Position numbers and translations under genes: made by a program. The notes beneath the pieces are model-generated. The model was not told where the DNA came from and searched no databases. It was given only the letters and a program-made list of their open reading frames with translations. A DNA stretch of 64,000 nt from Pseudohalioglobus lutimaris (lineage in GTDB: Bacteria > Pseudomonadota > Gammaproteobacteria > Pseudomonadales > Halieaceae): the NCBI RefSeq assembly GCF_002866825.1, contig NZ_PKUS01000015.1, positions 1-64,000 on the forward strand, in the 5' to 3' direction. Numbering within the stretch: position 1 is the first letter of the stretch; each line of letters begins with the position of its first letter. Below are positions 1-9,769 of the stretch, one piece after another.

Positions 1-62
1 AACGATGCATCGCCGATGGTAGTGTGGAGTTTCTCCATGTGAGAGTAGGTCATCGCCAGGCT
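1..62 (+). rRNA. rrf: 5S ribosomal RNA, 3' part
   Basis: The first 62 bases match the 3' half of a gammaproteobacterial 5S rRNA: the helix around TGGAGTTTCTCCA, then GTGAGAGTAGG and the end GTCATCGCCAGGC. The 5' part lies outside the window. A strong terminator follows directly, so this is the end of an rRNA operon read on the plus strand. The exact 3' end is uncertain by one or two bases. Confidence 0.93.
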
Positions 63-70
63 TGAAAACC

Positions 71-110
71 AAAACACCCTGATCGGATCCCGGTCAGGGT
101 GTTTTACTTT
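71..110 (+). terminator. rho-independent terminator of the rRNA operon
   Basis: AAAACACCCTGA at 71-82 pairs with TCAGGGTGTTTT at 94-105, followed by a short T-rich tail. It lies 9 bases after the 5S sequence, as expected for an rrn terminator. Confidence 0.9.
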
Positions 111-211
111 GTGCGCTTTAGGCACTCACACCTGGGCTGGCCCGGCCAGTCTGTTTGGTATTCCAGCGTACCGGGTCGGCCGGGGTACGAGCAGGTCGTC
201 ATCTGGTTCTG

Positions 212-245
212 AAAAGCCCCCCGCAACCTCCGCTGTGGGGTTTTG
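212..245 (+). terminator. second terminator-like hairpin after the rrn operon
   Basis: CCCCGCA at 219-225 can pair (one G-U) with TGTGGGG at 234-240. The stem is flanked by AAAA at 212-215 and TTTT at 241-244. It may be a backup rrn terminator. Nothing else is recognisable between 106 and 339; no tRNA is visible there. Confidence 0.6.
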
Positions 246-339
246 GTGTTGACAGCTTTCTCAATACCCTCCTGTATCTATTCAATGCATTCGAGTTGAT
301 GTAGCCTTGTGGCTCAATTCACAGTGTGAGGTAAGAGAG

Positions 340-711
340 ATGATTGGATATGTAACTATCGGCGTGAATGATATGGAAAAAGCCAAGGCTTTTTATTCCG
401 AGCTTCTCGCTGACCTTGGGGCCTCAGTTATTCTCGATATGGATCGCATAGCTTTCCTCGGCACCGGCATGGACGCTCCTATGTTGGCTGTTTGCGTGCC
501 CCACAATGAAGGTGATCCGCAGCCGGGCAATGGCAACATGATTGCAATCACTGCTCCCAGTAAAGAGAAGGTGGATGAGTTGTATCACAAGGCCATTTCT
601 CTGGGCGGTAGCTGTGAGGGTGAGCCGGGCCAACGAATCCCGGATATGTTCTACGGGGCTTACTTTCGGGACCCGGACGGCAACAAAGTAGCCTTTTACG
701 TCTTTGGCTAA
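340..711 (+). CDS. VOC (glyoxalase/bleomycin resistance) family protein
   Basis: A 123-residue single-module VOC-fold protein. The N-terminus has the typical strand followed by DMEKAKAFYSELL, and the C-terminus has the family DPDGNKVAFYVFG ending. The usual first metal ligand (His/Gln) and the Glu of the common GN..EL ending are not visible (Val-Ala-Phe instead), so metal-dependent catalysis is doubtful. The substrate cannot be told. I chose ATG 340, preceded by GAGGTAAGAGAG, over an in-frame TTG at 307. It is monocistronic, with a strong terminator 20 bases downstream. Confidence 0.85.
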   Translation: MIGYVTIGVNDMEKAKAFYSELLADLGASVILDMDRIAFLGTGMDAPMLAVCVPHNEGDPQPGNGNMIAITAPSKEKVDELYHKAISLGGSCEGEPGQRIPDMFYGAYFRDPDGNKVAFYVFG

Positions 712-732
712 GCTTGCATCACGTTAGTTTTG

Positions 733-757
733 AAAAAGGGCCGGCAGGCCCTTTTTT
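733..757 (+). terminator. rho-independent terminator
   Basis: AAAAAGGGCC, a GGCA loop and GGCCCTTTTTT form a GC stem with a six-T tail directly after the VOC gene. The A-tract on the other side would let it work for minus-strand transcripts too. Confidence 0.9.
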
Positions 758-777
758 GTGAATAGGCGACTGTGACC

Positions 778-1683
778 ATGGCCTGTGAGTTACAGAGCAG
801 GACCTGCCTCTGGCTGCTCCTGCTTGTTGTGTCTCCTATCTGGGCGGAAGTCCCCGAATCTCGCTACGAGCGCACTGTTGTCGCACTGCAGACGGCAGAG
901 CCCACGGTGCGTAAGCGCTTCGCGCGAATTGCATTGTTTGAATTAGCGGGCATCTACCTCGCCGAGGCCGACCTGGCGCGAGCGGAAGCCGAAGCCTCGG
1001 CAAAGAGCCGCAGACTCATTGCCTGGTCGCAGGCGGTCAGCCGATATGCAGATGGCCTTTTCTTGTTGCTGGAAGAGATAGAACAGGGCGCTACGGTGAG
1101 CCTTCGACTTAACGATAAGGAGGTTCCTTCCATCGCCGTTGATAATCGCACGATTATGCTTGCTCATCCGCGACGCGATCAACAGGCAGCTTATGAGCAA
1201 GGGGTGCTGGCAGAGTTCTGCACTCATAGCATTTGCCGTGAGTTGATCGCGCAGGACGAGCAAAAGCCGATTCCTGTATCCCAGAACACGGTCGCTCCTG
1301 ACTGGGTGTTCAGCAAGGCGGGGCTTCGCTGCGACTATCGTGGCCTGCAGATCAGTTTCCGTCCGGGAGGGCAAATGGCCGCGCAGAAGGCTCTGTGTAC
1401 GCAGTTGATGGAGGAGGCGGAAATGCTCGCTACCGAAATCGCCTGGCAGCAGCGTCATAGCGTTGCCATCAACTGGGACGGCATGCTTATCAAGTCTACA
1501 CCGGGCAAGACGGCACACCTGGTCACTATCAACGACGCCGGAGACTCCTTGTTGCTTTCCTTGCCGCTTATGCACAGCGCACCGGACCTACTGAGGCAAG
1601 TCACACCCTGGTTACAAAACCGATTCTTGCCAGACGGCCAAGTTACCCTGGAACTGGATGCAGCAGATCTGGGCTGGGAGTGA
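778..1683 (+). CDS. hypothetical exported protein
   Basis: About 300 residues that I do not recognise. The first 25 residues form a signal peptide (hydrophobic WLLLLVVSP, cleavage expected after IWA), so the product is periplasmic or surface-exposed. Four cysteines lie in the middle and C-terminal part (two in a CTHSIC motif). The ATG at 778 is chosen because it opens the signal peptide directly; a GTG at 772 in the same frame has slightly better spacing from an AGG and is possible. The TGA stop is immediately adjacent to the stop of the convergent acyltransferase gene, with no base between them. The gene follows a strong terminator, so it needs its own promoter, which I could not identify. 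Confidence 0.7.
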   Translation: MACELQSRTCLWLLLLVVSPIWAEVPESRYERTVVALQTAEPTVRKRFARIALFELAGIYLAEADLARAEAEASAKSRRLIAWSQAVSRYADGLFLLLEEIEQGATVSLRLNDKEVPSIAVDNRTIMLAHPRRDQQAAYEQGVLAEFCTHSICRELIAQDEQKPIPVSQNTVAPDWVFSKAGLRCDYRGLQISFRPGGQMAAQKALCTQLMEEAEMLATEIAWQQRHSVAINWDGMLIKSTPGKTAHLVTINDAGDSLLLSLPLMHSAPDLLRQVTPWLQNRFLPDGQVTLELDAADLGWE

Positions 1684-3135
1684 TCAGGCTTTCTTTTTCC
1701 GCCGTGCCCGCGGCTTTTCCTTTAAAAAAGTAGCTTGCTCCAATTCATCATAGGACTCGACCAGGCACTGCTTGTAAAAGTCCGGGTCAGGCATCATCTC
1801 CCGGCATGAGAGGAAGTTGATAGAAATCAGTCCCATCCCGCTTATCACCGCGTGGAACAGGCCGCTCATGTCCACCAGCGGCCCCAGGCCCATGAGCATA
1901 TGCACCCTTGCACCTGCCAGATAGAGGGGCGCCTGTGGTCCCGGCACATTGGAGATTACCGTATGGATCGGCATCGGCAGGGAGTCCCGGTCGGCGGCTA
2001 ATGTTGCTGCGCGTATGGTGATGTTGGCAAACTGCGGCCACAGGCTGCGGGTGACATCCATCATTACTCCGGTGCCGACAACCTGTGATGTCTCCTTGGA
2101 ATTCAAGGAGTTGTGATAGACCGCTTGTAGGCGCTGGACGGGATCTTCTATATCGGTCGCCATGTCGATGGTCATGACGCCGACCTGGTTTCCTTTAGAC
2201 TCGCTATTGCGTTCCTGGCGTACATTAATGGGTGCAGCGCAGCTGAGACTGTGCTCCGGCAGCTCGCCCCTGGCGTCCAGATATTTGCGCATAGCTCCAC
2301 TGACCACGGTAACGATCACATCGTTGATGGTCGTTCCGGGAACGCATTGGCGTATCTTCTTGATGCGCGGCAGCTCCATAACCAGAGTGTCGGTAACCCG
2401 GTGTGAACTGACGCGGGCATTGAAGCGGGTCTTCTGCCTGGAAACTTCGTGCTCCTCGCTACCGCGCTCCTCGCTGAGGCGATTTGCTTTGCGCACGTTT
2501 GGAATCAACTCGCTAACGGTAGTGATGAGGCGTACCGGGCGTTTAAGGTTGTTGATATAGGCATTGGTCCAGACTTCGCGCAGGGGAGGGGGGGCCTCCC
2601 CCTGCCAGTCATCGTCGGGGGTTGGCAGCGGCGTATCCGGTTCAGGGCTATGTATCGCCGAGATAATCTCTGCGCCGGAGACACCGTCTATTGCCGCGTG
2701 GTGAATTTTTAGCATAATCGCGAAGCTGTTTGCGGGTAGGCCCTCCACCTCGTTGAGGCCTTCAATGACGTATGCTTCCCAGAGAGGGCGGCGCATGTCC
2801 AGGCCGCGGGCATGCAACCTGGCCATGAGTATGCACAGCTGCCGCCAGTCACCCGGATGAGGCAGGGCAATGTGGCGTACGTGGAATTCCAGATCGAAGT
2901 CCGCGTCTTCAATCCAGTAAGGGGTATCAAAACCCAGCGTGCCGCCAGTCAGCTTGCGTCGAAAAATCTTTGATTTATGCAGATTACAGCGAAAGACCTC
3001 CAGGATGTCCTTGAAGCGGACATTACCCCCTGGAGCCATCGACTGATCATAGAATATAACTGGCGTGATGTGCATGGGAGTGCGATTGCTCTCCATTTGC
3101 ACAAATGTGTTGTCTACCTCGGTCAGCTGTTCCAT
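1684..3135 (-). CDS. wax ester synthase/diacylglycerol acyltransferase (WS/DGAT)
   Basis: A 483-residue bifunctional acyltransferase family protein that esterifies acyl-CoA to fatty alcohols or diacylglycerol, making neutral storage lipid. The catalytic HHxxxDG motif is present as HHAAIDG at residues 145-151, and the length fits the family (about 450-500). The second conserved region, ISNVPGP, is also present. The C-terminus is an unusual basic tail (KPRARRKKKA). The ATG is preceded by GGGAGAACGG, a good ribosome site. Such genes are widespread in marine gammaproteobacteria. Lipid specificity cannot be read from the sequence. Confidence 0.92.
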   Translation of the reverse strand: MEQLTEVDNTFVQMESNRTPMHITPVIFYDQSMAPGGNVRFKDILEVFRCNLHKSKIFRRKLTGGTLGFDTPYWIEDADFDLEFHVRHIALPHPGDWRQLCILMARLHARGLDMRRPLWEAYVIEGLNEVEGLPANSFAIMLKIHHAAIDGVSGAEIISAIHSPEPDTPLPTPDDDWQGEAPPPLREVWTNAYINNLKRPVRLITTVSELIPNVRKANRLSEERGSEEHEVSRQKTRFNARVSSHRVTDTLVMELPRIKKIRQCVPGTTINDVIVTVVSGAMRKYLDARGELPEHSLSCAAPINVRQERNSESKGNQVGVMTIDMATDIEDPVQRLQAVYHNSLNSKETSQVVGTGVMMDVTRSLWPQFANITIRAATLAADRDSLPMPIHTVISNVPGPQAPLYLAGARVHMLMGLGPLVDMSGLFHAVISGMGLISINFLSCREMMPDPDFYKQCLVESYDELEQATFLKEKPRARRKKKA

Positions 3136-3259
3136 AACCGTTCTCCCTATTGTCGCCAGTCAGCTCGACTTTGCACCTATCGGGTCTGCTGTGCAAGTGG
3201 ACGCTGGGCAATAGTGCGGCGTACAGGTAGCGCCAGCCCTTGCATCCTGGTTAACAGGG

Positions 3260-3278
3260 TGAATGCCCCGGGCATTCA
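3260..3278. other. 19-bp palindrome between tex and the WS/DGAT gene
   Basis: TGAATGCCC-C-GGGCATTCA is a perfect inverted repeat with a one-base centre, 17 bases after the tex stop. It has no T-tract, so it may be a weak terminator, an mRNA-stabilising hairpin or a protein site. Confidence 0.4.
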
Positions 3279-3295
3279 GAGGCAAGTGTAAGAGA

Positions 3296-5602
3296 CTATT
3301 TTTGCCTGGCGTTGGCAAACGCCGCCGCGAGCGCCGTGTTCGAGGGCTGCTTGTTTTCTCGCGGCGGCTGCCGGTTGCGATCGGGCCGGGGACCGCGTCC
3401 CTGGTTCTCACGCTTGCCGGCATGGTCTCCGGCCTTGTCATTGAGGCGCATGGACAGTCCTATTCGCTTGCGGGCCTCGTCGACCTCCATCACCTTCACG
3501 CGCACAATGTCTCCTGCCTTGACCACGTCCCGCGGATCCTTGATGAACTTCTCCGCCAGGGCAGAGATGTGCACCAGCCCGTCCTGGTGCACGCCGATAT
3601 CCACAAATGCGCCGAAGTTGGTAACGTTGGTAACGGTTCCTTCCAGGACCATGTCCGGCTGCAGGTCGGATATTTTTTCTACACCTTCCTGGAATTCCGC
3701 CATCTTGAACTCGGGGCGGGGGTCGCGCCCCGGCTTGTCCAGTTCGGCGATAATGTCGCGCACTGTCGGCAGGCCAACCTCATCGCTGGTGTAGTCAGCA
3801 GCATTGAGACCGCGTAGAAACGCGCTGTCACCGATAACAGCGCTGATGTCCCGGGATTCACGTGCCGCGATCTGCTCGACTACACCATAGGATTCCGGAT
3901 GTACTGCGGAAGCGTCGAGCGGGTTTCTGCCGCCATTGACGCGAAGGAAGCCCGCGGCCTGCTCAAAGGTTTTGTCACCGAAACGGCTGACTTTGAGTAG
4001 GCCTCTGCGGTCGGCGAAGCTGCCCTGCTCGTCGCGTAAGTGCACGATATTGTTGGCAATGCTCTGGTTCAACCCGGATACTCTGGCCAGCAGCGGCACC
4101 GAGGCAGTGTTCACATCGACCCCGACGGCGTTCACGCAATCTTCCACTACCGCGTCCAACTGCCTCGCCAGTTGTACCTGGCTGACATCGTGCTGGTACT
4201 GCCCCACACCAATGGACTTGGGTTCGATCTTCACCAGTTCCGCGAGTGGATCCTGAAGTCGGCGGGCGATGGAAATAGCGCCGCGAATGGTCACGTCCAG
4301 GTCGGGGAATTCCCGGGAAGCAAACTCTGACGCAGAGTAAATTGAAGCACCCGCTTCGTTCACCATGACCTTGCGACAGTTCAGCTCCGGGTTGGCCTTG
4401 AGCAGGTCGCCGACGAATTTGTCGGTTTCCCTGCTGGCGGTGCCATTACCGATGGCGATCAACTCGATATTGTATTGCCTGATCATTTTCAGCAGAGCCT
4501 CTTCCGCCGCCTGCAAACGCTTCTGTGGTGGATTGGGGAAGATCGCGCCGTGGTCCAGTACCTTTCCATTAGCGTCTATCACGGCCAGTTTCACGCCTGT
4601 GCGCAGGCCGGGATCAAGACCAACGGTAGCTTTCTGTCCAGCCGGCGCTGCCAACAAAAGATCCTTGAGATTGGTGGCAAACACTTCAATGGCCTCTTGC
4701 TCGGCGCGCTCTCGCAGTTGGCCAAGCAGGTCGGTCTGCAGGTGGGTCAGTAACTTGACCCGCCAGGTCCAGCGCACCGCTTCGCGCAGCCACTTGTCTG
4801 CGGCGCGCCCCTTGTCCTCGATGCGCCAGTGCTCTGCGACCATCGCTTCACAGGGGTGCGCATCAGTGGGCTTCTCATCCGCATGCATGACCAGAGAGAG
4901 GTTGAGAATGCCCTCATTGCGGCCGCGGAACATGGCGAGGGCGCGATGTGAAGGCGTTTTCGCCAGTGGCTCTATATGCTCGAAGTAATCACTGAACTTG
5001 GCCCCTTCCCGTTCCTTGCCGGCGACCAGGGCCGAGGAGAGCTGTACATTCTCCATGAGAAAAGTACGCAGACGTGCAAGCAGATCCGCATCTTCGGAAA
5101 AGCGCTCCATGACAATCTGTCGGGCCCCATCCAGCACCGCCTTGGTATCAGCGAAACCTTCATCAGCATTGATATACTGCCCGGCGATATCCTCGGGATG
5201 TTGCTCAGGGTTGTCCAGCAGGCTGTCTGCCAGGGGTTCCAGGCCGGCCTCCCGGGCTATTTGCGCTTTGGTGCGGCGCCGTGGTTTGTAGGGGAGATAC
5301 AAGTCCTCCAGGCGGTTTTTGGTATCCGCCTCCTCGATGGACTTCTTCAGGCCGTCGCTGAGTTTTCCCTGTTCGTCGATGCTCGCAAGAATTGTGCGAC
5401 GGCGCTCCTCCATCTCCCGCAGGTACTGCAGGCGCTCTTCCAGGTGTCGCATCTGGCTGTCATCCAGCGCACCGGTGACCTCCTTGCGATAGCGGGCGAT
5501 AAAAGGAACGGTGGCTCCCTCGTCCAATAGCTTTATTGCTGCATTCACCTGTGCTTCGCGCACGGTCAGTTCTTCCGCGATGCGCTGGGAGATAGTCTTC
5601 AT
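3296..5602 (-). CDS. tex: Tex family RNA-binding transcription accessory protein
   Basis: A 768-residue cytoplasmic nucleic-acid-binding protein of the Tex/YhgF family, normal length. The helical Tex N-terminal region opens with [19 protein letters not shown]. The YqgF-like RNase H fold follows (around residues 320-450, [18 protein letters not shown]), then helix-hairpin-helix repeats around 490-560. The S1 domain lies near residues 640-715 ([20 protein letters not shown]). The C-terminal tail is rich in Arg, Gly, Pro and Asn and probably disordered. Tex acts on transcription and RNA in other bacteria; its exact reaction is not settled. Confidence 0.95.
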   Translation of the reverse strand: MKTISQRIAEELTVREAQVNAAIKLLDEGATVPFIARYRKEVTGALDDSQMRHLEERLQYLREMEERRRTILASIDEQGKLSDGLKKSIEEADTKNRLEDLYLPYKPRRRTKAQIAREAGLEPLADSLLDNPEQHPEDIAGQYINADEGFADTKAVLDGARQIVMERFSEDADLLARLRTFLMENVQLSSALVAGKEREGAKFSDYFEHIEPLAKTPSHRALAMFRGRNEGILNLSLVMHADEKPTDAHPCEAMVAEHWRIEDKGRAADKWLREAVRWTWRVKLLTHLQTDLLGQLRERAEQEAIEVFATNLKDLLLAAPAGQKATVGLDPGLRTGVKLAVIDANGKVLDHGAIFPNPPQKRLQAAEEALLKMIRQYNIELIAIGNGTASRETDKFVGDLLKANPELNCRKVMVNEAGASIYSASEFASREFPDLDVTIRGAISIARRLQDPLAELVKIEPKSIGVGQYQHDVSQVQLARQLDAVVEDCVNAVGVDVNTASVPLLARVSGLNQSIANNIVHLRDEQGSFADRRGLLKVSRFGDKTFEQAAGFLRVNGGRNPLDASAVHPESYGVVEQIAARESRDISAVIGDSAFLRGLNAADYTSDEVGLPTVRDIIAELDKPGRDPRPEFKMAEFQEGVEKISDLQPDMVLEGTVTNVTNFGAFVDIGVHQDGLVHISALAEKFIKDPRDVVKAGDIVRVKVMEVDEARKRIGLSMRLNDKAGDHAGKRENQGRGPRPDRNRQPPRENKQPSNTALAAAFANARQK

Positions 5603-5719
5603 AATGGGTCTTATATCTTTAGGGGGAGAATCATGTGATGACTGGGTGGGGGCCCATTATGCGACAGGCCTGGCGGCATTACGATATGGCAATTCGCGGT
5701 AAAGTGTGTATGCGCGATG

Positions 5720-6121
5720 CTAGGTGTGGAACTGGCGAATTGCCTTGAGTAATTGGCGGCAGGTCACCTGGCCGATCAATACGCCATTTTCTACCACGGG
5801 TCGCCGGCGTTTGTTCTTGGCCAGCATATCCTGGGCGACATCAATGATGTCTTCTTCGGGATGGGCGACAACGAGGTTGTCAGAGGCCATATGGTCAGCG
5901 ACCATGCCCAGTTCGGTGTCGTTATAAAACGAACCCACTGTGGCCCGTAGACAGTCCAGTTCAGACAGGATACCGACCAGGTTCTCACGCTCGTCCACCA
6001 CGCAGACACCGGAGACTTTGTTATCAATAATCACCTGCATGGCTTCGAGGATGCCGTCGTTGGGCCGTACTTTCGCCGGGTTAATAAGCATATAATCGCG
6101 GAGTTTGACGGATTTGGGCAT
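5720..6121 (-). CDS. CBS domain pair protein
   Basis: 133 residues made of two CBS domains and little else. The first runs from LRDYMLINPAKVRPND to about residue 60, the second from MASDNLVVAHPEEDIIDVAQDML to the end. Free-standing CBS pairs bind adenosine nucleotides and act as energy sensors, but no partner domain shows what this one controls. I chose the ATG at 6121 because AAGAGGTCGACCC precedes it; an upstream in-frame start at 6226 would overlap the divergent phosphatase gene and lacks such a site. It is transcribed divergently from the SixA-like gene. Confidence 0.88.
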   Translation of the reverse strand: MPKSVKLRDYMLINPAKVRPNDGILEAMQVIIDNKVSGVCVVDERENLVGILSELDCLRATVGSFYNDTELGMVADHMASDNLVVAHPEEDIIDVAQDMLAKNKRRRPVVENGVLIGQVTCRQLLKAIRQFHT

Positions 6122-6212
6122 TGGGTCGACCTCTTGTGCTGCTATTACAGAGTATAGACTCTTCCCTGTGCGGAATTCCAAGTAAGAATGATAATTTCCT
6201 GAGGCTCCCCGG

Positions 6213-6716
6213 ATGAAAACGCTCAACCTGTTGCGTCACGCCAAATCGTCATGGGACCAACCCGGGCTCGCCGATCGTGAACGCGGGCTGAACAAGCGGG
6301 GCAGGAGGGACGCACCGCGCATGGGCCGTGCACTGGCGGCAAGGCTGCCGGCTGCGGTGATCTCGGTCAGTACGGCACGGCGGGCCCAGCTAACCCTTGC
6401 GGGGCTGTGCGATGCCTGGCCTGCAATCAGTGAGCTACCACATCAAACGGATGAGGATCTCTACACCTTCTCAGGCGATGAGCTTGCGTACTGGATCAGC
6501 GCACAGGATGATGGCCTTACCTCGCTGTTTATAATTGGTCATAATCCTGCACTGACCGTGCTCATCAACGATCTTGTGGGTGAACCTGTGCTCGATAACC
6601 TGCCCACCGCGGGCTACGCGCAGCTGACTCTGGACATCGATTGTTGGGGCGACCTGCGAGCAGGCTGCGGACGACTCATCGAGGTCCTGCTTCCGCGCAC
6701 CCTGGAGGGAATATGA
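6213..6716 (+). CDS. SixA-like histidine phosphatase family protein
   Basis: 167 residues of the branch-2-like histidine phosphatase (phosphoglycerate mutase) superfamily. The catalytic RH pair is in LLRHAKSSW (residues 6-14) and the second His in IIGHNPALTVL. The NKRG segment fits the SixA group, which dephosphorylates phosphohistidine on HPt or PTS proteins; the substrate here is unproven. Its TGA overlaps the start of the M20 peptidase gene, so the two are translationally coupled. Confidence 0.88.
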   Translation: MKTLNLLRHAKSSWDQPGLADRERGLNKRGRRDAPRMGRALAARLPAAVISVSTARRAQLTLAGLCDAWPAISELPHQTDEDLYTFSGDELAYWISAQDDGLTSLFIIGHNPALTVLINDLVGEPVLDNLPTAGYAQLTLDIDCWGDLRAGCGRLIEVLLPRTLEGI

Positions 6717-8116
6717 TGTCAATGAACGCTGGCCGGCTCATCGGCCTGCTGATGCTGCTGGCGTCTGCCAGCCCTTTGTCTTTGCAGGCTGGCCCGGCCG
6801 AGCGGCTGGCCGAGGCAGTAACCTTTCGCACGGTAAGTTCGCAGGATCCTGCCGCAGTCGATTATGCGGTGTTTGGTGAATTCAACGCCTTTCTTCGCAC
6901 AAGCTACCCAGAGGTCTTTTCAAGTCTGCAGGTAGACACGGTAAACGATTACAGCCTGATGTTTACATGGCCGGGTAGCGATGCCGATGCCGGGGCAATC
7001 CTGTTTACCGCGCATACCGATGTGGTCCCGGTTGAGCCCGGTACCGAAAATGACTGGACCCATCCAGCATTCGCCGGGGTAATTGAAGACGGTGTCATTT
7101 ATGGTCGCGGAACGCTTGACGACAAGGTCGGTGTGATCAGTTTGCTGGAAGCGGTTTCTGCCCTGCTGGCAGACGGTTTTCAGCCACGAAGAACCGTCGT
7201 CATGGCATTTGGTCATGACGAGGAGGTCAGCGGTAACCAGGGCGCGGCAAAGCTCGCCGAGCTGATGCGCGAGCGGGGGATGTACTTTGACTGGATGGTA
7301 GACGAAGGCGGGCTTGTGGTTACCGGTAGTCCAGTACTTCCAGAGCGACCGCTGGCTATGATCAACGTGGCCGAAAAAGACTACCTCACACTCATTCTGG
7401 AGGCGACGGGAGAGGGTGGGCACTCTTCTCAGCCGCCGGTGGAGAGCACAATCGGACGGCTTTCCCGGGCCCTGGTGAAGGTCGAGGATAACCCCTTCCC
7501 CGCGCAAATTGTTGCTCCAGTCGATGCCATGCTGGAGGCCTTGGCCCCTTATTCGGAGCAGCCCAGGAAATGGATAATGGAGAACCTCTGGTTAACCAGC
7601 CCCCTGGTTGCAAGCCAGTTGGCAGATGATCCGGCCAGCAGTGCCATGGTGCGCACGACCACCGCGCTGACCATGTTCAATGCCGGTGTAAAAGAGAATG
7701 TCGTGCCGCAACGGGCGGAGGCGAGGATTAATTTCCGCCTGCTGCCGGGAACGACTGCCGAGATGGTTATTGATCGTGTCACCGAGCTTATTGATGATCC
7801 GCAGGTCACCATCCGCCATGAGCCCTGGAACAACCGGCCCGGCGTGGCGGATCACGAAGGGGAGGGCTTCAAGGTTCTGGCCGAGGCGGTTTCCGCTGTT
7901 TACCCCGATGCAGTATCGGTCCCTGCTTTACTGGTGGCGACGACTGATACCCGCCACTACAGGAACCTCGCCGATGACCATTATCGCTTTCACGGCATGC
8001 GTATGCCGTTGCAGCTTGTGGGCGGCATCCATGGCACCGATGAACAGATCGGGGTAGAGAGCTTCACCAACACGATACGTATCGCCGAGGAGTTTATACG
8101 CAACGGGTCCAGGTAA
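6713..8116 (+). CDS. secreted M20 family metallopeptidase
   Basis: 467 residues with a signal peptide (cleavage near SLQA, residue 26), so probably periplasmic. Di-zinc M20 motifs are present: HTDVVP (His101, Asp103), the bridging Asp in GRGTLDDKVG and the Glu pair in GHDEEVSGNQGA (170-171). The arrangement resembles the carboxypeptidase PM20D1/CPS1 group, which hydrolyses N-acyl or dipeptide amides. The start is one of two tandem ATGs overlapping the phosphatase stop (ATGA), with GGAGGGA directly upstream. A track-long upstream extension would run inside the phosphatase gene and was rejected. Confidence 0.9.
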   Translation: MMSMNAGRLIGLLMLLASASPLSLQAGPAERLAEAVTFRTVSSQDPAAVDYAVFGEFNAFLRTSYPEVFSSLQVDTVNDYSLMFTWPGSDADAGAILFTAHTDVVPVEPGTENDWTHPAFAGVIEDGVIYGRGTLDDKVGVISLLEAVSALLADGFQPRRTVVMAFGHDEEVSGNQGAAKLAELMRERGMYFDWMVDEGGLVVTGSPVLPERPLAMINVAEKDYLTLILEATGEGGHSSQPPVESTIGRLSRALVKVEDNPFPAQIVAPVDAMLEALAPYSEQPRKWIMENLWLTSPLVASQLADDPASSAMVRTTTALTMFNAGVKENVVPQRAEARINFRLLPGTTAEMVIDRVTELIDDPQVTIRHEPWNNRPGVADHEGEGFKVLAEAVSAVYPDAVSVPALLVATTDTRHYRNLADDHYRFHGMRMPLQLVGGIHGTDEQIGVESFTNTIRIAEEFIRNGSR

Positions 8117-8219
8117 TGCCGGGGTCAGCGCCTCTGCGTTCCTGCAAGTCCCCGCGATGCGTCACTGCGGAAAGGATGATAGGCTTCGCGGATTCACTAT
8201 TCAAAAACGGAGTCTGACT

Positions 8220-8453
8220 ATGCGCATTGCCCTGGCCGCGCTTCTATTACTCATGCTTGCGGGTTGCCAGACGCGACCCGCGCCCAGCCTGGTGACCCAA
8301 TGCGAAGAACCACGTCCTCAGGTATGCACAATGGAGTACTCTCCGGTGTGCGCGGACCTGGTGGCAGGTGGCAAGGCACACTATTCTTCCGGCTGTAATG
8401 CCTGTGCCGACGATGCGGTAGGCGGCTATCTGCAGGGGGAGTGTCCCGAGTGA
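8220..8453 (+). CDS. small lipoprotein with Kazal-like domain
   Basis: 77 residues. A short signal sequence ends in the lipobox LAGC (Cys16), so the mature protein is lipid-anchored. The rest has six cysteines in a Kazal-like pattern: EYSPVCADL resembles the EY.PVCG signature of Kazal serine-protease inhibitors. It could inhibit proteases in the envelope; this is inference from the fold pattern. Its stop overlaps the start of the symporter gene (GTGA), which indicates coupling. Confidence 0.82.
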   Translation: MRIALAALLLLMLAGCQTRPAPSLVTQCEEPRPQVCTMEYSPVCADLVAGGKAHYSSGCNACADDAVGGYLQGECPE

Positions 8454-9760
8454 CCCTCACCAATCGCATACTTCTCGCCATGGTGGCGGGTATCGCCACC
8501 GGCTCGGTACTTAATCTGTTGCTTCATGCACCCGGTGTAGGCGAGGCGGTCAAAACTTTCGCGGATGCCTATCTGGTAAACGGGATTTTCGACGTCGTGG
8601 GACGCATCTTCGTTGCCTCTCTCAAACTCCTGGTTGTGCCGCTGGTCTTGGTGTCCTTGATCTGTGGTGCCTCTTCTCTGGGCGACAGCGCACGCATGGG
8701 CCCCATCGCGTTGAAAACACTGGGCTTCTACCTGGTAACGACGGCTATCGCTATCAGTCTGGCATTATTTTTTGCCGTACTGGTCAGTCCAGGCTCGGGT
8801 GTCGAAATGGCGGGGAGCGCGAGCTTTCAGGCCAGGGAAGCGCCTCCGCTCGCGGACGTTCTGGTAGACATCTTTCCCTCTAACCCGGTGCAGGCGATGG
8901 CCGAGGGAAAGATGCTGCAGATCATCGTATTCGCCCTGTTGTTCGGCTATGCGATTTCCCACGCGGGTGAACCCGGGCGGCGCCTGGCCAGTTTCTTCCG
9001 TGATATGGACGCGGTGATCATGAAGATGGTGGAGATCCTCATGGCGCTGGCACCCTATGGCGTCTATACATTGCTCTCCAAACTGTTTGCCAACCTGGGT
9101 ATTAGCGCGATTCTCGATCTCGCTGCCTATGTGTTTACCGTAATTGGCGTGCTTCTGCTGCATGCGTTGGGCGTGTACAGCCTGTTGCTGAAGGGCCTGG
9201 CGCGAGTGTCGCCGGCGATGATGATCCGCAAGATGAGACCGATTTGGGCGTTTGCTTTCAGCACCGCATCCTCAGGTGCCACCTTGCCCATCACCCTGCG
9301 CACAGTCGAAAAACGCATGGGTGTGCACAACTCCGTGGCCGGCTTTACTGTGCCTCTGGGTGCCACCATCAACATGGATGGCACTGCGATTATGCAGGGG
9401 GTGGCCACAGTCTTCATTGCCCAGGTCTATGGTGTTGACCTGACCATGGGTAATTATATTACCGTGATTCTTACCGCAACCCTGGCTTCGATTGGTACTG
9501 CGGCCGTGCCCGGCGTGGGGTTGATAACACTGGCGCTGGTGCTGGAGCAGGCCGGTTTGCCTGTCGAGGGCATAGCGTTGATTATTGGCGTGGATCGCCT
9601 GTTGGATATGGTGCGAACCGCTGTCAACGTGACCGGTGATGCAACTGTGGCGGTGATTGTGGGTAAGAGTGAAAAGCAGTTCAATCAGGAGGTGTTCGAC
9701 GACCCGCTCGCGGACCAACACGACGATGCGGACTCCCCTGCCTTACTTAAAACCTTGTAG
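8450..9760 (+). CDS. dicarboxylate/amino acid:cation symporter (DAACS family)
   Basis: 436 residues, an integral inner-membrane secondary transporter of the GltP/DctA type that takes up glutamate, aspartate or C4-dicarboxylates with protons or sodium. Diagnostic stretches are visible: the serine-rich hairpin TASSGATLPITLRTVEKRMG and the ATINMDGTA motif in the substrate site, followed by the second hairpin ASIGTAAVPGVG. The length is typical. The GTG start at 8450 overlaps the preceding TGA and has CAGGGGGA nine bases upstream; a GTG at 8441 lacks spacing for it. Substrate and coupling ion cannot be decided. Confidence 0.93.
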   Translation: MTLTNRILLAMVAGIATGSVLNLLLHAPGVGEAVKTFADAYLVNGIFDVVGRIFVASLKLLVVPLVLVSLICGASSLGDSARMGPIALKTLGFYLVTTAIAISLALFFAVLVSPGSGVEMAGSASFQAREAPPLADVLVDIFPSNPVQAMAEGKMLQIIVFALLFGYAISHAGEPGRRLASFFRDMDAVIMKMVEILMALAPYGVYTLLSKLFANLGISAILDLAAYVFTVIGVLLLHALGVYSLLLKGLARVSPAMMIRKMRPIWAFAFSTASSGATLPITLRTVEKRMGVHNSVAGFTVPLGATINMDGTAIMQGVATVFIAQVYGVDLTMGNYITVILTATLASIGTAAVPGVGLITLALVLEQAGLPVEGIALIIGVDRLLDMVRTAVNVTGDATVAVIVGKSEKQFNQEVFDDPLADQHDDADSPALLKTL

Positions 9761-9769
9761 TCAAAGGTG

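Noticed and set aside
943-1575. 210-residue frame antisense to the exported protein gene
   Set aside because: Shadow frame of a gene with a clear signal peptide.
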